Assembly: GCA_002069765.1 (NCBI GenBank)
Contig: MWBZ01000003.1
Location: 1 to 64,000 of the forward strand
DNA length: 64,000 nt
Direction of reading: 5' to 3'
Source: a bacterium ADurb.Bin243
Lineage (GTDB): Bacteria; Muiribacteriota; UBA9980
The notes below the pieces were generated by a model. It was not told the DNA's origin and searched no databases. It saw only the letters and a program-made list of their open reading frames with translations. Position 1 is the first letter of the stretch. Each line of letters starts with the position of its first letter. This document shows, piece after piece, positions 36,701-45,700 of the stretch. Both the position numbers and the translations under genes were made by a program.

Positions 36701-39700
36701 CCGCGCAATTAGCGGTTTTGTTGGTGAATCCGCCCTTTGACAAATCTTCGAAATTGACCTTGTACTTATAAGTAGTATCGGTCTCGAATGTATCGCTATT
36801 GGTCCATTTAAGTTCGAAAGACTCGGCGCTGGTATAAACGGGCAGCTCGGTAAATTTAGTTTCAGGCGCCTGCGCGTCCACCCTCAAATCTGTAATGATA
36901 GCGTCAGGGTTTTGCGACCTGATTATCGGTATCTGAACCGGATTATAAGTTACAGCGCCGCCCGGAAGGTCAACTTCGAGGCTCGCCATGGCGCCGCCGC
37001 TATGTTCATAATAATACATATCTATTTTATGCCAACCGGCGGTTAAATTTATATCCTGAGGCGTGGTATCCCATGTGGTCGGCCCCTGGTCCACCCATTT
37101 ATTTATTCTCAAAGTGTCGTCTATATAAAATTTAACGCCGTCGTCGGTGCGCGTTCTGAATCTGTAATTGCCGGCTGTTTCAGCGTTGAACTGTCCTGTC
37201 CAGTGTACTATAAATTCATTGGGAGGAACTATATAAGAATTATAATCGTCGTCTATTTTAGTGGGCGATTCGTTGCCATAGTCGCTCCATACGGATTGAT
37301 CTATACGGCGCAGACGAATTTCATGAGTATCGTCAGGGCCGGCAGGGCTGGTCATAATAAATGCTCTGTAATAAGTGCCCAGAAAACCCTGGTTATCCTG
37401 TCCGTCGTTTTCGTAATCCCAGCCCCTTACGTTTCCCGAACGGTCGAAGAGTTTCGCGCCTATATCGTAAACGCCGCTATCGGGGAGTTCCACTTCATAC
37501 GCCACTTCTACTTCGTCGGTCCAGCCAGCCATCTTCCATGTGGTCGAAGGGTGTTTTCTGTACCAATATTCAATTTTACTAATATGTGAGGTGGCGTCGC
37601 CGGTATCCAGATCGCAAACCGGATCGTACGCGTTGCCTGTTTCTTTATTCGGCCCTATCGGCCTGATTTTAAGCCTGGTAAGATTGACGCTGCTGCTGTC
37701 GGCGTATTCGTGATTGATCGAAAAATAATCCGGCGGCACGAAGTCCATACTAAACGAAAAAATCTCCGAAATAGTGGAGTTTGCGACGGGTTCATTCGCT
37801 GTGTCGTATGAAATGATACGCCAGTAGTACGGGCCGTTGCCCGATAATTTATTGGCCACAGGCAGAGTGAACTTGCCGTCTGCATAATCTGTGTGAACGC
37901 CTTTAACAAGGGCTTTTTTATAGAAGAAAGAGGCGAACGTAGGGCTCGTGGATATCTGAATTTCGATGCTTGCCATACCCGAAGCGGCCCCGGCGGAAAG
38001 CGGGTCATCGGGAAGTTCCCATTCGAAAGTAGGAGTTCTGGTATTTATCCAGTAAGCGTCGTCGCCGGTATCATAAGGCGAAGCGTTACCGGGCGCTTTA
38101 AGACCGGCAGCGGTAGGCGCGGTTAAATCCACCCTGAACCACGCGGTATCCGACCAGTCGGACAGCTGGTCGAATTTATCTTTAACCCTTACATGCCAGT
38201 AATAATATGTGCTTTCGGCAAGCGCGGGATCGCCGGCGGTCATTTGGTACCTATCGATAAAAGCGCCGGTATAAGGCAGCGTTTTATTCACGACAAGACC
38301 GGTAAAAGCCGCATCGGTGGCTACCTGCACAATAACTTCCTTGGTGCCTATGCCGTGAACCGTCGGCGGATCGTCGAGCGAATCCGCGCCGCCTTTCCAG
38401 CGAAGCAGCGGCCTGGCAGAGCTTATCCATTTGGTTCCGGTAGTATCGCCGGGGCTTATTGCGACTGGTTTTTGAGGCTTGGTAGTATCGCACTTAAAGC
38501 TCCATACCGGCGTCGTATTGTAATTACCGTCTTTAGCCGCGCCGTTGAAAGCCGCATCGGCCTGGCCGGCGGCGTCGAAGAAGCGCACGCGGTAATAATA
38601 AACGGTGCTGTCAACGAGATTAGCGTTGTCCGGCGCGGGCGCGGCGGGTATCGTATAATTTAAATCTGCCGCGTTAACGCCGTTATTGCCGCTATTCCAT
38701 TTAATAGTTCCAAAACCGGCGGCCTCGGATATTTCTACCTTGTAAATATAAGTGGCGAAGAAAGGCGCAAGTCCGGTAGGGTTCTGCCATTGCGAACCGG
38801 CAAAACCGGCGGCCTGGCCTTCGGGATCTATCTGACCGCTCCAGTTTAATTTGGGTTTCCAGGTATTTACCCAATGCGAAGTTCCCGTAATAGCTATAGG
38901 AGCTTTCTCCGTGCCGGAAATAGAAGGCGCGTTAAGCGTAACTTCCGGCGAGGTCATATCGAATTTAAAGGTTTGAGGGTCCGAATCCACATAATTGAGG
39001 GCTTTATCGTAAAATCTTACTTTCCAGTAGATGGTTTTACCTTCGTAAGAAGCGCGGGCCATTACCGGAACGTTCCAGGCTGGCGACGCCGCGATTACGG
39101 AATTAGCGTCCTGAGTGCCGGCGGTCGGAACTAAGTTGTTGGAATTAAAAATAAGACTCCAGCCGGCAGGATCTAAACCCGCGCCGAACGGGGTATCGGC
39201 AATATAAACGATGTAATGGCCGGCGCCCGAGCCTCCGGCGTTATCGACGCCGGTATTCCATTTTACATTAAATGTGTTCTTGTCTATCCACAGTCCGTCG
39301 CCGGGGTACGAATGCGTAACTTTGGTGGGGTCGTCGTTTTCAATGGTAAACGTCATGGCGCCCGTGTAATTTACGTTACCTACGTTATCTTCTACGCGAA
39401 CCATCCATTTAACGCTATTGCCGTTAGCGAAAGTTTTGGCGGTAAATCCGGCGTATCCCGTATTTACATCGGTTTTAAATTCAGGCATCGTAAGCTGCCC
39501 TCTTAAAGCCGCGACAGGATCGCCAGAGTCGTATTCCATCCCCGTATTCCACGCGGTAAAACCGACGCCCGCCTGAACGCGGTAAGAATATATACCGGAA
39601 CCGGCGCCGTCGGCCGCGCTTACTTCGGAACCGGCTTTTTGCTGTAAAGCGAGAGGCGAATCGATTTTACTCTGGCCGAAGGTAGGAGTGACCGTTTCAA

Positions 39701-42700
39701 CGCAATTATGCGGAGTAAAGTTTGCCGCTGTAATAGCGGGAACGGTTTTGTCCACTTTAATTATGAGATCGCCGTTGGCGTTGCCGCTTTCGGCTGTATT
39801 AGTGTAATCGGAATAATTTACGTTGGTCGCGTTATCGCGGACATATATACGGCAATAATATGTGCCGTCGGCGAGCACCGAAGGCATAAAATTGGTTGTA
39901 GTAGTAGTCCAGCCTGAATCGTAAGCCACGTTAGCGGGAATAAAATCAGATGTGGCCGGTTTTGGAGTCTGGGCAGTGCATACCAGAAATTTATATGCGC
40001 CGCCCGAGTTGAGGCCGGAACCGTCTATTCCCGCGGGCGCTTCTATAACTACCGTGCCGTCAAAACGAGGCTGACCATAGCGGGTCCAGTAATAATTCGA
40101 GCCGTCTGTGTATTGTAAATACTCGGTCGGCGCATGCTGAATTGAAAGGACGGGCGCCGAAGGCGGCTGGATATCGTAATAAACGGTTTTAAGCACCGAC
40201 CAGTTAACGTTGCCTACGCTGTCTTTAATGTATATGCGCCACTGATAGTAAGTTTCGGTTTTTCCGGTAAAATCTATACTGCAGCCGGTATTTAAAGAAA
40301 GGTAATCCATCCAGTTGGAATCGAACAGAGTGTCGTTGTTGCTTCCGTCGTTCTGCCAGCCGGCCGCCGCAACTTCGCTGAACGGATCGGCGAACGGATC
40401 GGGACCCGGGTCGTCTTTTTTCTTGAGTAAAACCCTGTATTTTTTAGCCGTAATAAAAGCGGAAGCTGGATTTCCGTTATCGCTCATATCCTGCGTCGCG
40501 CCTATATAAACATTGGCAACATTCGTATATAAAGTATTGGTGGACGAATATGAACCGCCGTATTTTTTGATTTTAGCTTCGGCATCAGGAACGAGCGTCG
40601 GGCGGCTTAAATCCACGCGGAATTTTTGAATGGTCGTACAACTTACGTTACCGTTGGCGGAAGCTATTCCGGTATTGGCGTTATCACGAACGTATATTCT
40701 ATAGTGATATTCGCCGTTAGCGAGTTCGACATCCGATGTGGTAACGAAGTTAACCCATCCGGAATCTATAATATTAGTTCCTTCGTCAAGGTCCACGGCC
40801 GAATCCGGATCGACGCTTAAAATAGCGTCGGCCTTGCCCTGGGTGCTGTTGATGATAATAATCCTGTAGCAATTAGCGGAAAGTTCCGAACGTATTCCGG
40901 CCGTTCCGTTATCCGCCGCCACCGCGGCCCATTTGAATTCGTCCAGGTTCTGGTTTCTGGTCCAGTCGGCGGGAGTGCCAAGACTGCCGTTACCGGTGTA
41001 ATGCACCGGCGAAAAAGACCACGTAGCTGGAATCGGCGGCGCTATACCGTCGATCATGATATTTTTGTTATTTGCAAGAGATCCGCTGGTAGCGGCCCCG
41101 ACCGGCATAGTAGTTAAAACGGCTAAATTATCGGCCGCATCTTTTACGGTTCCAGCACCGCCGGTGAGAGAATCGAGTATGCAATCAAACGGATTCGCTT
41201 CATGAGTGGCGCCTACGGTATAAGCGAATGTATATACCGAATAAGTATTCGGCGCTATACCGTCGGTGCGCGCAGAAGACCAGTTCACAGAAACTCCGCC
41301 CGCCGCGGTATTAACCTTGATAACTGGCGTAGCCGATTTTATTACGGGTTCTGAAAACTCGGTTTCGACATTAACTACCGTATCCTTACGATATTTTCCG
41401 CCCGTAACCTGCGGCGAAGTGACATTTTTAACCATAGGCTCGGCGAGATCGATCACAGCGTCGTTATCGTCTATGTATTCAAGGTTTGTATTGCCTGCGG
41501 CGTCTTTCCATAAACCAGCGGCAATGCCGCTTATAGAAGACGAACCTGGCGCGGTATTAATAGTAACCTGATCGGCGATGCCGGTTATAGAAACTACGCT
41601 CGAAGCGCCGGAGGGATCTGAAATAGCGCCTGCGGTAACGGCCTGGCCGTCTGGAAGCGTTATAGTTCCAAAATCAGCTAAGACGGGCGCGGCAGAATCG
41701 TCGGTATCTACGTTTTCACTAAAAGTAATGTCGATTTTATCGATCTTGCCGTCATGCGCCGGAACGGCAACCGTATCGTAAATTTTCAGGCTGGTTATAA
41801 CGGGATAAGCGCCGTCCGCGAGAGTTACTGCGGCGCCTTCGGCTTGAGTATAGTTTGTAGCGGCGTCTCTTAATTTGTTAACGCCTATATATTTTAAGTT
41901 AGGAGCGGTAGTATGCGATGTTTTGCCGAACGTCGCTTTCGTTCCCATAGTAATCGTAATTTCATCGGCTGCGACGGCTACCGACCCGGCTGCAAGCGCC
42001 GCGCCGGTTAAATCGTTATTGACCAGAGTAAAGTCGGCGACACCCGTGCCGTTTAACACTGCGTTTTCAGAAAGAGCAAGCACCAATTTGTTAACGCGTC
42101 CGGTAGAGTCGTCGTTTATATATTTTCTGGCGTAAATAAAAGGCGGCGCGCCGTCGGACGGAGCCGAGTCGTAATTGATTATAGTATTGCCGCCGGCGTC
42201 GAAAAATGCGTTTTTAAAAGATACGTTTGGAGTGGCGCCGGTATCGTAAGCGGCGCCTTCGGTGAAATTTATTCTGGCCGCATTATCGTTAGCGCCGCCG
42301 CCGCTATCAAAGACGGGATTAGCATAACCGGCAATCGTAACGTTAGCGGCAATCGACGAAACGTCTAAAATATTTCCGGAAAAAGTGAAAGCTATACGGT
42401 CTATTTTACCGTTTAAAGTAACAAGATCGCGTGTGTACGCGGCGCTCACCGTATAAACCGAACCGTCCTGGGCAGAAAGCGGCGATTCGTTAGCGCCGTT
42501 AGCGGTTGAATTTATTATGGTATATTTTGGCGTAAACGCCGTAGTGTAAGAAGATATATCGCTGTCAAAAAAAGTTCCGGCGGCGACAGTTCCCAATGCA
42601 TCGAGAGCAACGGCGCCTTCAGCCGAATGAGCGGCGGCCGCGGGAATATGATAAAGTTTTATAGCGCCTGAATTAAAAATAGCGCCGAGGTTGATATTGG

Positions 42701-45700
42701 TAGTAACTTTAGCGCGGTAGCCGGTGGTGTCGTACCAGATGCCGAGGTTTGCCAGCGTAAGAAGCGCGATATTGGGCACCGTGCCGTCAACCGCGAAATC
42801 GGAACGGTTATCGTTGATATCTTCGCAAACATATTTAGGCCTGAACGCGGATGAATAGCCGGCGATATCCAGGTCGAACTTGCCGGTAGCGGCAAAAGCT
42901 TTACCGGTTCCGTCGAGAGTTATTTTACCCCTCGGGCTTGTAATAACATTATCGTACAGAGTAATAGTTCTTCCGGCAAAATTAGCGCCCAGATCGATAT
43001 CCGATATTATATGGCCTCTGAAGTTTTTATCCGCTAAAGAATATCGGACTGCCGTTTTATCTATATCTATAATGGCGGGTACCGTGCCGTCCTGACGCCA
43101 CGGCGTTTTATTGCCCGCCGTGTCGTATAGCCTGTAATGAATCTTTTCACCGGCGGTTTGAACGGAGCCGACGGTCAATATATTCGCCCCCAGAGCGGCG
43201 CCCGATGAATACGCGGCTTCGCTCGAGAGAATGCCTGAGCTGTGCGCAGGCGGCGGATCGCCCACATAAATTTGCAGTTTGGCGTTTTCGGGATATATTA
43301 TAGCGCTTATGGCCCTCGTTTTGAGTTCGGCGTTGGAATAACCAAGAAGGGCCGCCAGATCGAGAGTATCCATTAAAACAGTATCCAGGCATCCGGCTTT
43401 ATTAACAGACGCCCATGTAGAAGCATTGCCGGCGGCGTTTTTGATCCATGACTCTATTAAAATATTTCCGTTCATAAAAGAGTCTATTGCGCCGGCTGCA
43501 AAAGTTCCTCTATTAGCCGCGGCCGCAGCGGCGGCAATGGCGTCGCCGGCGGTCGTGTATGTATTGGGGGTGCCTGCGGAGTCGCTAAGCTTCATGTAAA
43601 TGGTTCCAGCTTCGTTGCCGGTAGCGGTATTTGCGATATTTAACTTAAAATTATTAAAAGCGTTTTTGAGGTCTTTATTGATATGATCGACGGTGTTGTC
43701 GCAACCGCCAAGGTCGGCAGCGATAGCCGATGCGGATATAACCGGAGCGGCGGGAACCTTTCCGTCTTGAACCCAGGCGGAAATATTTCCCGCGCGGTCT
43801 TTAAACCTGTACCATACCCCGTGGCCGGCAGTCATAGCCCCAATTCCGGTAATAATATCATCGCCGGAAACGTGAGTGGAGCTGAACGCGGCTTCCGATG
43901 CCGTAGCGGCAGTTACGCGGGTAGGCGGAGACGCGATGGCGCCAATATAAACTTCGAGTTTGGAAGGTTCGGGGTAAGCGTCGCCGCCCGTAAAATCTCC
44001 GCTTGCCGTAACCTTTCCGGAGGCGTTATCGAAGCCCAGCTTATTTATTTGAGCCGCCGTGGGATCGGCCGGCTTTATTGTGTCTATATTAACGGTAAAC
44101 GAAGGCGCGCTGCTTGTTTGATTACCGGCAACATCTTTGGCTTTTACATACCATGTATGAGCGCCGTCAGTCAAGCCGCACTGATAAAGCCTCGTAACTT
44201 CTGCAGGAGTGAGTGCCCGGTTATATACTCTAAACTCGTCTATTAACCCTTTGAAATTAGCATAACCGAGCTCAGCCGTTTTACCGATAGTAAGCGGGTT
44301 ATCGTTATTATAAAACGCGCTGCCTGCATCGGCCGCATTATATATTTCGGAACCATCAACATAAATAATGGCCTTATGAACGGCCGTTCTGTCTATAACT
44401 ACCACAACGTGGTGCCAAACACTTTGAGAGGGAAGAGTTCCGTTAGCGGTCCGATGATTGGTTGCGCCGGCCACGGTTGGCGCTGAAGCCACATACATCC
44501 AATTATTGCCGTTTGGGGGCAGCCACAAAGAATAAGTTCGGTTGGCATAACCGCCGGTAACAGTGCCGCCCTTATGGAATATAGCCGACCAGTTTGCCGG
44601 CTGCACATCTCTATTCATCCACAAACTAACAGTCAGCTGATTTGAGGGTTTTAGCGATGCGCTGCTCGGAATGCTTATATATGAAGCGCCGGTGCCATCA
44701 AACAAAGCGGCCCGGCCGAACTTTCCATCTGTGTAAGATTCGCTCCCCACCCATGCTCCGTCATTGGTGCCGCTCAGATCTCTGGTTTCGTCATCGAAAC
44801 CATAGCGCGCCACCAGGCCGCTCGTAACGTCTGAAGCAAAAGTGTTCGTAGTTAAATATTCTTTTGCGACGGCATCGGCAAAAAACTGATAAGGCTCGGT
44901 TAAATGCATTCCGGAACCGCCAGTATCGTTTGAATTCGTCCATGTAAAAGTGGGCAAGCAGGTATTTACCCAGGAATTATCAAGAGGAGTTGAATTTGAA
45001 AACGCAGCCGGCGCTATGTTATCTATTGTGTAACTTGTCCTGCCGGTAGCCGCGGAATTTGCCCATCCGGCCCTGTCGGAGGCTGTGATGGTTACCGCCT
45101 GCGCGCCGTCGTTTCCGGCCGGAACCGTCCATTGATAGGTCCACACGAGATTACTGGTTTTTACCATGGCGGCATTAGTAACCACCGAGCCTATGGTGAT
45201 TTTCGGCGTCGCCGTTTCATCTATACCGCTGGTGGCGTCAACGAACGTGGCCGTTATGTTAACAACTTCTCCCTGCCTTACAACCGCATCGGACTGATCG
45301 TCGGAAAGAGTGACGGTTGGGGCGACTGTATCGAGCGTAATTTGATCAGATTGCCAGGTATAAGGCGTTGCCCATGTGTTCCAGTTGCCGACGGCGTCTT
45401 TAAATGCGACATAAACCGTTTGAAGACCTTCAGTGGCAGGCAATGTAAGGGCGACATCCGTAGGATTCCCAGGATAGTTTGTATCTGCAAGCGTTGTGTT
45501 AGTGTATAAATGGTATTGACTCACTCCGCTCATGGCATCGGTAGCATTATCAAGAGTGACGGTGACATTTCTGGATTTAGTATATGTATCGCCGTTGTTG
45601 ATTTTTATGGTGTATCCGGTAGGAGGCGTCAAATCTACCTTAACCGTCCATAAAGGCCCATTGGTTTTTACATTGCCTGCCTTATCTCTTACCTCGACTC